A stretch of DNA of 64,000 bases, taken from JAXMBN01 sp046349875 (GTDB lineage: Bacteria > Planctomycetota > Planctomycetia > Pirellulales > Pirellulaceae). Shown here piece after piece: positions 1-9,423 of the stretch (within the stretch, counting starts at the first letter, position 1; every line of letters begins with the position of its first letter). The notes beneath the pieces were generated by a model that was not told where the DNA came from, ran no database searches, and worked only from the letters and a program-made list of their open reading frames with translations. The translations under genes and the position numbers were made by a program. Where the stretch lies: positions 1-64,000 of the forward strand of contig JAXMBN010000002.1 of NCBI GenBank assembly GCA_046349875.1. Direction: 5' to 3'.

Positions 1-2
1 GG

Positions 3-1325
3 ATCATCGATCAACGATCATCCTTTTCGAAATGGATGGATGAGGTAGGTGAAATCAAGACCTCGATCCTTGGAAAGAAGTCGGTTGAAACGCTCAGTGA
101 AGAAGAAGTCATCGCTCTTCAGCGTCTCGAGTTTTGCGTATCGTACATTCAAAAACAGCTGAAGATTCGGGCAAGCAAGGATGGCAATACGGTTTCGATT
201 TCATGCCGCGCCCATACGCCTTTCTTGGCACGCGATATCGTGGCTGAGATCATGAAGCAATTCAATGAACAGTACATTCTGGTTCACAAGAGCAAGGGAT
301 CGGTCGATTTTTTCAAAGACCAACTTGCCAAGGCCAATACGATATTGAGCGAGCGCGAGCAGGTTTTGCGTGGGATCAAAGATGAGCTTGGAATCATGAC
401 GGTTGAGGATAAGCGATCGTTGATTCAGCAAGAGCTCTCTGCGCTTCAAAGCGAACTCATTAACTCGGAAGCGTCGCTGACATCGGTCATCGCAGAGATC
501 GAACATTTGGCAACGAAGATGTCGGAGCAGCCCGAGTTCATCAATCAGGAGTCGACCGACAAACCAAGCTATGCGGCCGAATTGATGCGGCAGAATCTTT
601 ACGCGTTAGAGGTGACCGAAAACGAGTTGCGAGCAAAGTATCATGATTCGCATCCCCAGGTCATTCAGGTCCGTGACAAGATCGAAAAGTCTCGTGAGAT
701 ATTTGACAAGCAAGGGATTCGAACGGGTGAGACCAAGAAAATGGCAAATCCGATTCGGCAAGATCTCGAGAAGAATCTTATTACCGCCAAGGGACGCCAA
801 GAATCGCTTATGGCTCGAATCGCTGGAGTGAAAGAGGACTTCATCGAGGCACAGAAAAAGTTGCTTGTCATGAATCAAGCGGAAGTCCGGATTGCCGAAG
901 CGTCGCGCTTGGTCGATCAGGCTCGAGACGACTATCGCATTTTGGCGAAGAAGCTCGAGGAAGCTCGCATTCAAGACAAAATGGACGAGAACGTTTTGTC
1001 GGACCTGGCAACGGTTCAACCCGCGACGTTGGTTCTCGAAAAAGTCTTTCCGCAACGCGGAATGATGTTAGCTGCGGTGGGTGCTGGGTCCTTATTCATC
1101 GGACTCGCGTTTGCTGTATGGAGAGATCAAACTGCTTATCGAGCAGCTTTTACGCCATCGACAGGAATCCCTGTAGTTGTGGGAGGTAGAAGTGTGGAGA
1201 TCGAACGACGTTCGGCTCCTGAAACTTCTCAGCCTGCACTCGCTGCGGGAACACGCTCTCGATCATCGCGTCAAACGGCGGTGGTGGTCGATAGCGACGC
1301 GATTGCGAAAGAGTCCGCGGAGTAG
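3..1325 (+). CDS. Wzz/GumC-type polysaccharide chain-length protein (5' truncated by window)
   Basis: Inner-membrane co-polymerase expected to set chain length or assist export of an exopolysaccharide. The frame is open from the left edge, so the true start and first membrane segment lie outside; the first ATG inside is at 36. What is visible is the long periplasmic coiled coil (from about residue 85 to 330, rich in Glu, Lys, Gln and Leu) and a C-terminal membrane segment around residues 345-365 (GMMLAAVGAGSLFIGLAFAV), followed by a polar tail of about 60 residues. No tyrosine-kinase domain follows, so any kinase partner is separate. The sugar transferase starts 58 bases downstream on the same strand, in line with one exopolysaccharide operon. 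Family call is from architecture and neighbours, and is fairly secure. Confidence 0.75.
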   Translation: MIDQRSSFSKWMDEVGEIKTSILGKKSVETLSEEEVIALQRLEFCVSYIQKQLKIRASKDGNTVSISCRAHTPFLARDIVAEIMKQFNEQYILVHKSKGSVDFFKDQLAKANTILSEREQVLRGIKDELGIMTVEDKRSLIQQELSALQSELINSEASLTSVIAEIEHLATKMSEQPEFINQESTDKPSYAAELMRQNLYALEVTENELRAKYHDSHPQVIQVRDKIEKSREIFDKQGIRTGETKKMANPIRQDLEKNLITAKGRQESLMARIAGVKEDFIEAQKKLLVMNQAEVRIAEASRLVDQARDDYRILAKKLEEARIQDKMDENVLSDLATVQPATLVLEKVFPQRGMMLAAVGAGSLFIGLAFAVWRDQTAYRAAFTPSTGIPVVVGGRSVEIERRSAPETSQPALAAGTRSRSSRQTAVVVDSDAIAKESAE

Positions 1326-1383
1326 CTTGTTCGCCCGATTCATCAAGTTTTACAACGTAGAGTACATCAAGGCAGGATTGTCG

Positions 1384-2499
1384 ATGTTTTTCCTGAAAGG
1401 TCTCGCCGCGCGCCTTCAACGTTCAAAACGCGCCAAGCGATCACCATGGTTTTTAAGTTCGAGAGAATTCGAGCGAGCGGTCAAGAAGGAACGCCATCGT
1501 TGCGACCGTTATCAAATTCAATTTGGGTTGATCAGTTTAGAGCTCTATTCGCAAGGCAAAGTTCAACAGCGCGAGATGCGTGAACTTGCCAAAATATTAC
1601 GTCGTCGGCTTCGAATGACCGACGAATTCGGGCTCATGGTGAATCACCGAGTGGGCATTCTTCTGCCACATACTGGCCGCAAAGGTACGTTGCTCGTCTT
1701 AGACGATCTCTGCAATCTTGCTGCTAAGAAAGAAATCTATTTCAAGTCGGAATACATGAACTATCCCAATGAAATGGGGCAGGATGACGCCAACACGGAT
1801 GGTACGTCCGGTGAAGAGTTGGTCGGCGTTCATGGTGAGAAGTATGAAGCACCCAGCGAGGTTTCATACGAGAACACCGCGGCCAAATTTGATTCGGGGC
1901 GCTATCCTTGGTGGAAGCGTACGATGGATGTAACTGGAGCCTGCATTGGACTGGTCGTCGGATCGCCGATCCTTGCTGCGGCCGCAGTGGCCATCAAACT
2001 CAATTCACGGGGGCCGGTTTTCTTCAAACAGAAGCGAACAGGATTTCACGGAAGAGAGTTTTCGATTCTCAAGCTGCGTACCATGATCGTGAATGCAGAT
2101 GGATTGAAAGCTTCGCTGATGGAGTCGAATGAACGGGATGGCCCCGCATTCAAAATGGCGAAAGACCCGCGTGTTACCAGCGTGGGCCGTTTCTTGCGTA
2201 AAGTTGGGATCGACGAATTGCCACAACTGTGGAATGTCCTGATCGGAGATATGGCTCTCGTAGGACCTCGCCCTTTGCCATGCCACGAAGATGCTCAGTG
2301 TTTGCCATGGCAAAAGCGTCGCTTAGAGACCAAACCAGGGATCACCTGTTCTTGGCAAATCGCCAAGTCGAGTGCCGTTACCTTTTCCGATTGGATGCGG
2401 ATGGATTTGCGATATGCCGATGAGCGTTCGCTTCGCACGGACGTGGTGCTCTTAGCAAAAACGGTAAGGGCCGTCGCGGGAGGACGAGTCGAAGAGTAG
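1384..2499 (+). CDS. Undecaprenyl-phosphate sugar phosphotransferase with GGDEF-like N-terminus
   Basis: Initiating enzyme of exopolysaccharide synthesis, moving a sugar-1-phosphate onto undecaprenyl phosphate at the inner membrane (bacterial sugar transferase family, WbaP/ExoY type). The C-terminal half, from about residue 176, has the family pattern: KRTMDV before a hydrophobic hairpin, FFKQKRTGFHG, SILKLRTM, DELPQLWNVLIGDM and VGPRPLP. The N-terminal 120 residues resemble a degenerate diguanylate-cyclase fold (REFERAVKKERHRCDRYQ, then LRMTDEFG and VGILLPHTG) without a GGDEF signature. I chose ATG 1384, preceded by AAGGCAGG; the frame stays open further upstream into the previous gene, but that overlap is unlikely. 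371 residues. Membership of the operon is inferred from spacing. Confidence 0.88.
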   Translation: MFFLKGLAARLQRSKRAKRSPWFLSSREFERAVKKERHRCDRYQIQFGLISLELYSQGKVQQREMRELAKILRRRLRMTDEFGLMVNHRVGILLPHTGRKGTLLVLDDLCNLAAKKEIYFKSEYMNYPNEMGQDDANTDGTSGEELVGVHGEKYEAPSEVSYENTAAKFDSGRYPWWKRTMDVTGACIGLVVGSPILAAAAVAIKLNSRGPVFFKQKRTGFHGREFSILKLRTMIVNADGLKASLMESNERDGPAFKMAKDPRVTSVGRFLRKVGIDELPQLWNVLIGDMALVGPRPLPCHEDAQCLPWQKRRLETKPGITCSWQIAKSSAVTFSDWMRMDLRYADERSLRTDVVLLAKTVRAVAGGRVEE

Positions 2500-2658
2500 T
2501 CGGTCTTGCCATCGAAAGTAGGCGTAGAAGACTCTTGGAGCAATCTAATGAGTCTCGTTTTCTTCGCAGAAGATACGAGGCTTGAATGCTGGCGAAAGCC
2601 GAGCCTCGAATGCTGACGAACATTTCACGCTTGGCATGATCGAATCGCATCTTGGATA

Positions 2659-3648
2659 TTGGACAACGTGTTTAAACCAATCGCAAACCTTTCCATCGAT
2701 CTCGACAACAAATGGGCGTATTTGCGCACTGCGCAGAAGCCCGTTTGGCAAGAGATGCCAACCTATTTGGGCGAAGTCGTTCCTCGCATCATTTCCCATT
2801 TGGCGCTCGCCAATATGGAGTGCACCGTATTTATCGTGGGACGTGACCTTGAGTCCGCGAGCAACGCGCAATCGATTCGTGAGTTGCATCACGCTGGTCA
2901 CAGGATTGCGAATCACTCGTATGAGCATGAACCGTGGTTGCACATCTTTGACGAAGAGCGATTGCACAAAGAGATTGTCGGAACGCACGAGTTGATCGCC
3001 AATACGTTGGGAGTGACATGCGTTGGATTTCGCGGACCTGGATACAGTGATTCTCCGAAGGTTCATGAGATCCTCGAGGGACTTGGCTATCGCTATTGTG
3101 CTTCGGCTTTTCCCAGTTGTGTGGGGCCGATCGCGAGGGCGTTTTATCTCATGAAAACGGGACTGAAACGCGATCGAGAGCGAAAAGAAATGTTCGGTTC
3201 CTTCCAAGACGCATTCGGTAAGAATCGCCCTTACTTGCTCCCATCGAAGTCCGAAAGACTTTGGATGGTTCCCGTGACAACGCAGCCTTTAAGTCGGCTT
3301 CCCATTCACTTCACCTATCTCTTTTATCTCTCCCAATTCTCGATTGGAATGGCAAGGCTCTATTATCGAATGAGTCTTGCGATGTGTCGTCGGTTGGGTG
3401 TACCTCCATCGCTTCTGTTGCACCCGCTCGATTTTCTCGGCAAAGAAGATGAACCCGAATTAGGCTTCTTTCCAGGCATGAAGCTCTCGCGAGCCGTCAA
3501 ATTGCAACAGTTGGATTGGTTTCTCGCGCATCTTGCAAAACACTTCCGAGTTCATTCCATGGAAGGCTTCTTGGATCGGTGGGAAGCAAACTTGCCGCAA
3601 GATCGCCACGGAATGTCCAAACCAAAGGATCCGGTAGTTCGCTCATGA
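2659..3648 (+). CDS. Polysaccharide deacetylase family protein (NodB-like)
   Basis: Probable N- or O-deacetylase acting on a cell-surface polysaccharide. NodB-fold motifs are visible: SIDLDN near the N-terminus (motif 1 position), NHSYEHE (H-x3-H metal-binding motif 2), RGPGYS (motif 3) and LLLHPLDF near residue 250 (motif 5 His). 329 residues. The start is a TTG at 2659; no better ATG is present near the conserved N-terminus. The last base of its TGA stop is shared with the next gene's start (ATGA overlap), so translational coupling with the WecG-type gene is likely. No signal peptide is seen, which fits the cytoplasmic or membrane-associated deacetylases found in planctomycete and XrtA-type exopolysaccharide loci. 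Confidence 0.8.
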   Translation: MDNVFKPIANLSIDLDNKWAYLRTAQKPVWQEMPTYLGEVVPRIISHLALANMECTVFIVGRDLESASNAQSIRELHHAGHRIANHSYEHEPWLHIFDEERLHKEIVGTHELIANTLGVTCVGFRGPGYSDSPKVHEILEGLGYRYCASAFPSCVGPIARAFYLMKTGLKRDRERKEMFGSFQDAFGKNRPYLLPSKSERLWMVPVTTQPLSRLPIHFTYLFYLSQFSIGMARLYYRMSLAMCRRLGVPPSLLLHPLDFLGKEDEPELGFFPGMKLSRAVKLQQLDWFLAHLAKHFRVHSMEGFLDRWEANLPQDRHGMSKPKDPVVRS

Positions 3649-4451
3649 TGGATCACGGTAAGAAGAACATCCTTGGAGTATTGATCGATGCGGTCGATTA
3701 TGATGCGGCGGTGCAGCGCATCATTCACGCTGCGAAGTCAAGAATTCGTTACACCGTAACGGCCTTGGCCGTGCATGGTGTCATGACGGGTGTGGAAGAT
3801 AAGAAACACCGTCATCGGCTAAACGAGTTCGATCTCATCGTTCCCGATGGCCAGCCTGTGCGATGGGCGATCAATCGTCTCCATGGTTGTGGGCTTCCGG
3901 ATCGAGTGTATGGTCCCAACTTAATGCTTCAAGTTTGTGAGGCAGCCGCCCGCGACGGATTGCCGATCTTCTTGTTTGGCGCGACTCAAGAGATTCTCGA
4001 TCGGTTGGAAGCGAACTTGCTGGCCAAGTTTCCATCGCTAAAGATCGCAGGCAAGCGGCCATCCCAATTCAAAACATTAGATGATTCCGCCTTTCAATCG
4101 CTTGCCGACAGTATCGTTCAATCAGGGGCCGCGATCACGTTCGCAGGGATTGGCTGTCCGCGGCAAGAGGTTTGGGCGTGGGAAATGGGCGATCGTCTCA
4201 AGATGCCGATATTGGCCGTGGGGGCAGCATTCGCCTTTCATGCTGGTAAACTCTCGCAAGCCCCGAAGTGGATGCAGGATCGAGGCCTGGAGTGGCTCTA
4301 TCGGCTGCTCTGCGAGCCGACTCGCTTGTGGAAGCGATATCTACTGTTGAATCCTGCTTATCTTTCGCTTTTAGCGCTTCAACGATTGGGGCTGAAGAAG
4401 TTCGATCCCGCTCAGACGGAGCGTCCTGCCACATCCGTTCTTTACGGCTAG
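3645..4451 (+). CDS. WecG/TagA/CpsF family glycosyltransferase
   Basis: Adds an N-acetyl-mannosaminyl-type sugar to a lipid-linked intermediate in exopolysaccharide assembly (GT26 family). Signatures: LGVLIDAVDYDAAV at the start, VPDGQPVRWA, RVYGPNLM, FLFGATQEILDRLE, AGIGCPRQEVW and GAAFAFHAGKLSQAPKWMQ ending in GLEWLYRLLCEPTRLWKRY. Length 268 residues, slightly longer than the usual 240. ATG 3645 overlaps the upstream TGA; ATG 3648 is an equally possible in-frame start. The frame is open further upstream, but those residues overlap the deacetylase and do not match the family. Last gene of the visible exopolysaccharide operon. Confidence 0.9.
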   Translation: MMDHGKKNILGVLIDAVDYDAAVQRIIHAAKSRIRYTVTALAVHGVMTGVEDKKHRHRLNEFDLIVPDGQPVRWAINRLHGCGLPDRVYGPNLMLQVCEAAARDGLPIFLFGATQEILDRLEANLLAKFPSLKIAGKRPSQFKTLDDSAFQSLADSIVQSGAAITFAGIGCPRQEVWAWEMGDRLKMPILAVGAAFAFHAGKLSQAPKWMQDRGLEWLYRLLCEPTRLWKRYLLLNPAYLSLLALQRLGLKKFDPAQTERPATSVLYG

Positions 4452-4577
4452 GATTGCTTCGAGGTCGATGCCCTATCGACGCTCTTTGGAGAATGGTCCA
4501 CAATACATAGTCGGATCGAGGATGCGTGTGGGTACAGCAACATACGCGCGTGAAGTCGTTGGCAGAGGGCGATCATC

Positions 4578-5672
4578 GTGAGTGTATTCCAGAAGAGGCT
4601 TGAGCGGCTTTATGCTGAAATGAAGAGGCTGGATATCGATCGCTTTTTGATCACCAGCTTTGTTAATGTGACTTACCTCAGTGGATTTACTGGGGACGAT
4701 AGTTATCTATTGGTCACGGACAAGGACGCAACGCTTATTAGCGACCCTCGGTATGAAGAGCAAATCAAAGAAGAGTGCTTCGATGTAAAGGTGCATATTC
4801 GCAAGCCCACCGATCCTATACTGCAGGTGGCGGCGGACCTAGTGAATCGAAAGGGCGGTTCTACATTGGCTGCCGAGCCGAATAGCTTGACGATGGGGCA
4901 ATTGAGCCAGTTGCAATCGACTGTTTCGGCCAAGGTCATTGCGTCTCCGATTGAGATCGAATCGTTTCGAGCGATCAAAGATTCGAAGGAACTCAAGAGC
5001 ATTCGCCGCGCGATCGCGATGGCGGAGCGTGCCTTTCTCGCAATGCGTCAAAGACTAACAGCTGAAACGACGGAAAGACAAATCGCCAATGAGATCGATG
5101 GGAACATTCGGGACCTCGGCGGAAAGGGCTCGGCATTTCAAACAATTGTAGGAGTGGGACCGCGTGCAGCATTGCCTCACGGTCGCCCATCCGACCGCGT
5201 TTTGGGAGAGAGTCCATTTGTCCTCGTCGATTGGGGGGCCAATGAAGGGCTTTATCTCAGCGACTTGACGAGGGTGTTGGTCACCGGTAGGATACCCGCC
5301 AAATTCTCCAAGATCTACGAGACTGTGTTGGAGGCCCATCGCAAAGCGGCTGTGGCACTGCGGCCAGGGGTGTTACCCAGCGAAATCGACGGGATAGCAC
5401 GCGGCGCGATTGAGGAAGCAGGCTTTGGCAAGCACTTCAACCATGGTCTGGGGCATGGGTTTGGCCTACTGATCCATGAATCTCCAAGACTTGCGAAAAA
5501 TCAAGTGAAGCCTCTTCAACCCGGAATGGTCGTTACGATCGAACCAGGTATCTACCTGCCAGGTTGGGGCGGCGTTCGCATTGAGGACGACTATTTGATT
5601 ACCAAAGAAGGGCACGAAAGGTTAACTTCGCTCCCTCAAGACCTAGAAGCCAACTCGGTCTTGTTCTTGTAG
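4578..5672 (+). CDS. Xaa-Pro aminopeptidase / M24 family metallopeptidase
   Basis: Cytoplasmic dinuclear metallopeptidase removing N-terminal residues ahead of proline (aminopeptidase P/prolidase fold). The creatinase N-terminal domain spans roughly residues 1-130 and the pita-bread catalytic domain 135-364. Five metal ligands can be placed: Asp in LVDWGA, Asp in YLSDLTR, His in GLGHGFG, Glu in TIEPGIY and Glu in RIEDDY. Start is GTG 4578. 364 residues, normal for the short form. It lies directly before accB and accC on the same strand, an arrangement I recall from other bacterial genomes (pepQ/efp-accB-accC type clusters). Confidence 0.9.
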   Translation: MSVFQKRLERLYAEMKRLDIDRFLITSFVNVTYLSGFTGDDSYLLVTDKDATLISDPRYEEQIKEECFDVKVHIRKPTDPILQVAADLVNRKGGSTLAAEPNSLTMGQLSQLQSTVSAKVIASPIEIESFRAIKDSKELKSIRRAIAMAERAFLAMRQRLTAETTERQIANEIDGNIRDLGGKGSAFQTIVGVGPRAALPHGRPSDRVLGESPFVLVDWGANEGLYLSDLTRVLVTGRIPAKFSKIYETVLEAHRKAAVALRPGVLPSEIDGIARGAIEEAGFGKHFNHGLGHGFGLLIHESPRLAKNQVKPLQPGMVVTIEPGIYLPGWGGVRIEDDYLITKEGHERLTSLPQDLEANSVLFL

Positions 5673-5751
5673 AATTACCCGACTGGGCTTCAAGGGTGTA
5701 GTGCATCCTGCCCTCGATTCAATCCTTACATACTCAGGAAGGTTGCGGTTG

Positions 5752-6235
5752 ATGTCCCAACAAGGCTCCAACAGCGAAGACATCTTCAATCTTGATAGGA
5801 TTCGCAAGTTGATCGATCTCATGAAAGAGCACGACTTGGGTGAGATCGATCTGCAGCAAGCAGAACAGAAGATTCGTCTCACGCGGGCAACGGCTGCGAG
5901 CGTTCCCATGGTGACTCACGCACCTGTCGTTCATGCATCCGCACCCGCACCGGTTGCTGCCGCATCGGCACCCGCAGCCGACGAGGGGGCCCATATCGTG
6001 ACCATCAAGTCACCGATGGTTGGAACGTTTTACTCCCGTCCCAATCCCAACTCCAAGAATTTTGTGGAGGTTGGCGCATCGGTTCAACCGGATACGACGG
6101 TTTGCATCATCGAAGCCATGAAGGTCTTCAATGAAATCCCTGCCGAAATCGCGGCAAAATTGTGGCGGTCTTAGTTCAGAACGAAGAGGCAGTCGATTTC
6201 GGAAAGCCACTCTTCAAGGTCGATACACGCGGCTA
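5752..6235 (+). CDS. accB: Biotin carboxyl carrier protein of acetyl-CoA carboxylase (frameshifted in this sequence)
   Basis: Carries the biotin that accepts CO2 from biotin carboxylase and gives it to acetyl-CoA in the first step of fatty acid synthesis. The N-terminal helix region (RIRKLIDLMKEHDLGEIDL), an Ala/Pro linker and the biotinyl domain (SPMVGTFY, then IEAMKVFNEI with the biotinylated Lys) are clear. After NEIPAEI the frame breaks near 6152-6154: restoring one G in the GCGG run gives the expected end AGKIVAVLVQNEEAVDFGKP and KVDTRG, stopping at 6235. Without that base the protein stops early at 6174. ATG 5752 is taken as the start; an upstream ATG at 5701 is also in frame. Read as a functional gene with a likely sequencing error. 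Confidence 0.88.
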
Positions 6236-6250
6236 ATTCGGTAGGATTGC

Positions 6251-7605
6251 ATGTTCCAAAGAATTCTAATAGCAAATCGTGGCGAGATCGCGCTCGTGTG
6301 ATTCGAGCTTGCAAGGAGCTTGGGATTGGGTCCGTCGCAGTATTTAGCGAAGCGGACCGCAACGCACCCTATGTGCGATTGGCCGACCAAGCGATCTGCA
6401 TCGGTCCTCCACGATCGATCGATAGTTATCTCAAGATCGAGAATATCATCAGCGCGGCCGAGATCGGCAACGTAGACGCTATCCATCCTGGATACGGTTT
6501 CTTGGCCGAGAATTCTCAGTTCAATGAGATCTGCCGAAGTTGCGAAATTGAATTCATAGGACCAAGTCCTGAGGCAATGGAAAAGCTCGGCGACAAGAAC
6601 CAGGCTCGCGAAATGGCGATCGCAGCCGGCGTTCCAGTCGTTCCCGGAAGTAAAGGCTTGATCGAGTCGGAAGAAGAGGCTCGGAGAACCGCCAAAGAAA
6701 TTGGTTATCCGGTTTTGATCAAAGCCACGGCCGGTGGCGGTGGAAAAGGGATGCGAGTGGCTTTGAATGAAGCCAGTCTGCAATCCTCGATTACGCAAGC
6801 ACAAACGGAAGCCAAGGCGGCCTTCGGTAATCCTGGTGTGTACCTCGAGCGTTACATCGAGAAGCCGAGGCACGTTGAAGTTCAAGTCATCGCCGATCAT
6901 TTCGGGAATGCTTAGTGCATCTCTTCGAGCGCGATTGCTCCGTTCAGCGTCGACACCAAAAGCTCATCGAAGAAAGTCCCTCTTCGAAATTGCCCCAAGA
7001 GACTCGGCAAGCGATGTGCGATGCTGCGGTTCGCATGGTTCGGCAAGCCGAATATGCCAACGCCGCGACAGTAGAATTCATCGTCGATCAAAACAATCGA
7101 TTTTATTTCATCGAAGTCAACGCGCGGATCCAGGTTGAGCATCCCGTGACAGAGATGGTGACCGGAGTCGACCTGATTAAAACGCAGATTATGGTCGCAG
7201 CGAAGCAGAAGCTTCCCTTCCAGCAATCGGATATTCAACCTAAGGGTTGCGCCATCGAATGCCGCATCAATGCTGAGGACCCTGCTAAGAATTTTCAGCC
7301 ATGCCCAGGCAAGATTGAATCGCTATTCGTTCCCGGTGGTTTGGGTGTCCGATGGGATAGTCAAGCGGAAGCGGGCTACGTTGTACCACCCTACTACGAT
7401 TCCATGATTGGCAAGTTGATTGTTCATCGTCCAACCCGAGCCGAAGCGATTCGCTGCATGCTTCGATGTTTGGCTGAACTCCAAGTGGGTGGCATTCGGA
7501 CGACAGCTCCCTTTCAGCAGCTCGTCTTGCAACGCTTGGCACGAGTTCGAAAATGGAACAGTCGATACCAAATGGGTAGAGCGAGAGTTACTTGCCAAGT
7601 CCTAG
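6251..7605 (+). CDS. accC: Biotin carboxylase subunit of acetyl-CoA carboxylase (three frameshifts in this sequence)
   Basis: ATP-dependent carboxylation of biotin on AccB. ATG 6251 gives MFQRILIANRGEIAL, the canonical N-terminus, then the frame breaks near 6294 (one base missing; RVIRACKELGI follows). The second break is at about 6912 between HFGNA and VHLFERDCSVQRRHQK (two extra bases, or one missing). The third is near 7530 (one extra base), after which FENGTVDTKWVERELLAKS ends at 7605. The ATP-grasp core is complete: KATAGGGGKGMR, FIEVNARIQVEHPVTE, GCAIECRINAEDP, and the CO2/biotin site region PPYYDSMIGKL. About 450 residues when joined, the usual length. Lies 15 bases after accB; the pair forms an operon. 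Confidence 0.9.
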
Positions 7606-7965
7606 GGGTTGCTGATCCCTATTCGGACGGTTTCTTGCGGAAAGTAGCAATCGAAAAGACTCTTTCCGTGACAAACTGCAAAGTGAATCGCTCTCGAAGA
7701 CCACCTAAGATGTGATCGTGTTGGAGATTACCCCGACGAATCGATCTAGGTGCAAAGCTCGTTCGCCTATCGGTCGTCGAGTGATTAGAAAAGAACGAGG
7801 GACTCCGGCCACGACCAATCAATTGAAGAAAACGTTCACGTTGCCATGATTCGTTTTCGAAGGGCAATCGTTGTTCGAAGAGTCCCTCGCTCTCGGCCTT
7901 GTTTTAGTGGTTCGAGGCTCTCGGTCAAGAGGACTGACGACATTAAATATCGGAGGTCCTGTTAG
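7606..7965. other. Intergenic region accC to DHPS-like gene
   Basis: 360 bases without a convincing gene. A 10-base inverted repeat (CGAGGGACTC at 7796-7805 and its complement at 7880-7889) is separated by 74 bases, too far apart for a simple terminator. The last 15 bases hold the ribosome binding site CGGAGGTCC of the next gene. No tRNA or clear promoter seen. Confidence 0.5.
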
Positions 7966-9417
7966 TTGTCTTCAATCGAGCACATTCACTTTGTGACAGG
8001 AAAGCTTGCTGAGCCTGCTCTGCGCGACATCGTTGGCGCATTGAGTGCACATTGCAACTTCGAATATAGCATTGGATGTTTGCCGATCAGTGTGGCCGCA
8101 CTGATGACACCTAAGTGGTTGTTGAGACATCTTCAAGTCCCACCCCAAGCAACGAAAGTGATTGTTCCGGGGTATCTTGCAAGCGGCATTGAAGAGATTC
8201 GAATGCAGCTCGGAATGGATGTGAGTGCAGGTCCCAAAGATCTGCGCGATTTGCCTGAGTATTTCGGGAAACCATCCTTGCGAGGTAGCGACTATGGATC
8301 GCATCGCATCGAAATCTTGGCTGAAATCAATCATGCCAATCGTCTTGAACGAGACGAACTGATTGCCCTTGCGCAGCGGCTTGCCAAGGATGGTGCGGAT
8401 ATCATCGATCTCGGGTGCGATCCAAGTGTTCGATGGGATCGTGTCGGCGATGCGGTTCGCGGCCTGCGTGAGCTTGGGCTTCGTATTTCGATCGATTCTT
8501 TTGATGCTGGCGAAGTGGCATTGGGGGTTCAAGCGGGAGCCGAGCTCGTATTATCGGTCCAAGAGGACAACGTCGAACGAGCTGTGGATTGGGGAGTTGA
8601 AGTCGTTGTGATCCCACAGTCGATGGATCGCTACTTGGAATCTCTCGAGCGAAGCGTTGAGGTTTTGGAACGTCGTGGAGTTGCGTATCGATTGGATCCC
8701 ATTCTTGAGCCTATTGGATGTGGATTTGTGAAGTCGATTGAGCGATACATACAGACGCGAAGACAGTTTCCTCATGCGAAAATGCTCATGGGGATTGGCA
8801 ACCTAACGGAGCTCACGGACGTGGATTCGGCGGGGATCAATACGTTGTTGCTCGGTATATGCGAAGAGCTTGATATCGAGAGCGTATTGACAACACAAGT
8901 TATTTCGTGGGCTGCCAATAGTGTTCGCGAATGCGCGATTGGAAGGCAATTGGTCCACTATGCGGTTCGGAAGAAGATCCCACCCAAGCGGCTAGAAGAA
9001 AATCTTGTTATCTTGCGCGATCCGAAGTTGAAACGGTATTCCGACGCCTACATCCAAAGCCTAGCCAATGGTATCAAAGATACCAACTACCGTATCTTGG
9101 TAGATGGCAACCAAATCCATGTGCTATCGCGAGATGTACATCTAATTGGCACAGATCCCTTCCTTTTGATGGACGAATTGCTCAAACTTCCTCAAGCGTC
9201 CAACGTCGACCCGAGCCACGCTTTTTATTTGGGGGCCGAACTGCAGAAAGCCTCCATCGCTTTGCAGCTTGGTAAGAATTATGAGCAAGACCAAGCCTTA
9301 CGGTGGGGATTCTTAACGCGGGAGGAGCCATCGCATCGCTTGCAGCGCAAGCGGGCTTCGCAGCGTGATGCAGACTCCCGACGCGATGCAGACTCTCAGC
9401 GTGAATTGGAAGGATAA
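7966..9417 (+). CDS. Dihydropteroate synthase-like protein (tetrahydromethanopterin-linked type)
   Basis: Central residues 110-330 show a pterin-binding TIM barrel: EINHANRLERDELIALAQRL, GADIIDLGCDPS, RISIDSFD, AELVLSVQ and MLMGIGNLTELTDVD. It is preceded by an N-terminal domain of about 110 residues (I believe DUF6513) and followed by a C-terminal domain. Proteins of this build occur in methanogens, methylotrophs and planctomycetes with tetrahydromethanopterin-dependent C1 genes; a role in making or handling that cofactor is inferred, and it is not the ordinary folP. Start is TTG 7966, supported by a strong GGAGG at 7952-7956 and the absence of a better start. 483 residues. The C-terminus ends in a short charged repeat (RDADSRRDADSQRE) encoded by a tandem DNA repeat at 9364-9397. 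No operon partner is evident. Confidence 0.75.
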   Translation: MSSIEHIHFVTGKLAEPALRDIVGALSAHCNFEYSIGCLPISVAALMTPKWLLRHLQVPPQATKVIVPGYLASGIEEIRMQLGMDVSAGPKDLRDLPEYFGKPSLRGSDYGSHRIEILAEINHANRLERDELIALAQRLAKDGADIIDLGCDPSVRWDRVGDAVRGLRELGLRISIDSFDAGEVALGVQAGAELVLSVQEDNVERAVDWGVEVVVIPQSMDRYLESLERSVEVLERRGVAYRLDPILEPIGCGFVKSIERYIQTRRQFPHAKMLMGIGNLTELTDVDSAGINTLLLGICEELDIESVLTTQVISWAANSVRECAIGRQLVHYAVRKKIPPKRLEENLVILRDPKLKRYSDAYIQSLANGIKDTNYRILVDGNQIHVLSRDVHLIGTDPFLLMDELLKLPQASNVDPSHAFYLGAELQKASIALQLGKNYEQDQALRWGFLTREEPSHRLQRKRASQRDADSRRDADSQRELEG

Positions 9418-9423
9418 AGCCGA

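Noticed and set aside
6152..7605. Reading accB and accC as pseudogenes
   Set aside because: All motifs persist across the breaks and the products are essential; sequence error explains them better.
7796..7889. 10-base inverted repeat after accC as a terminator
   Set aside because: Arms are 74 bases apart with no T tract.
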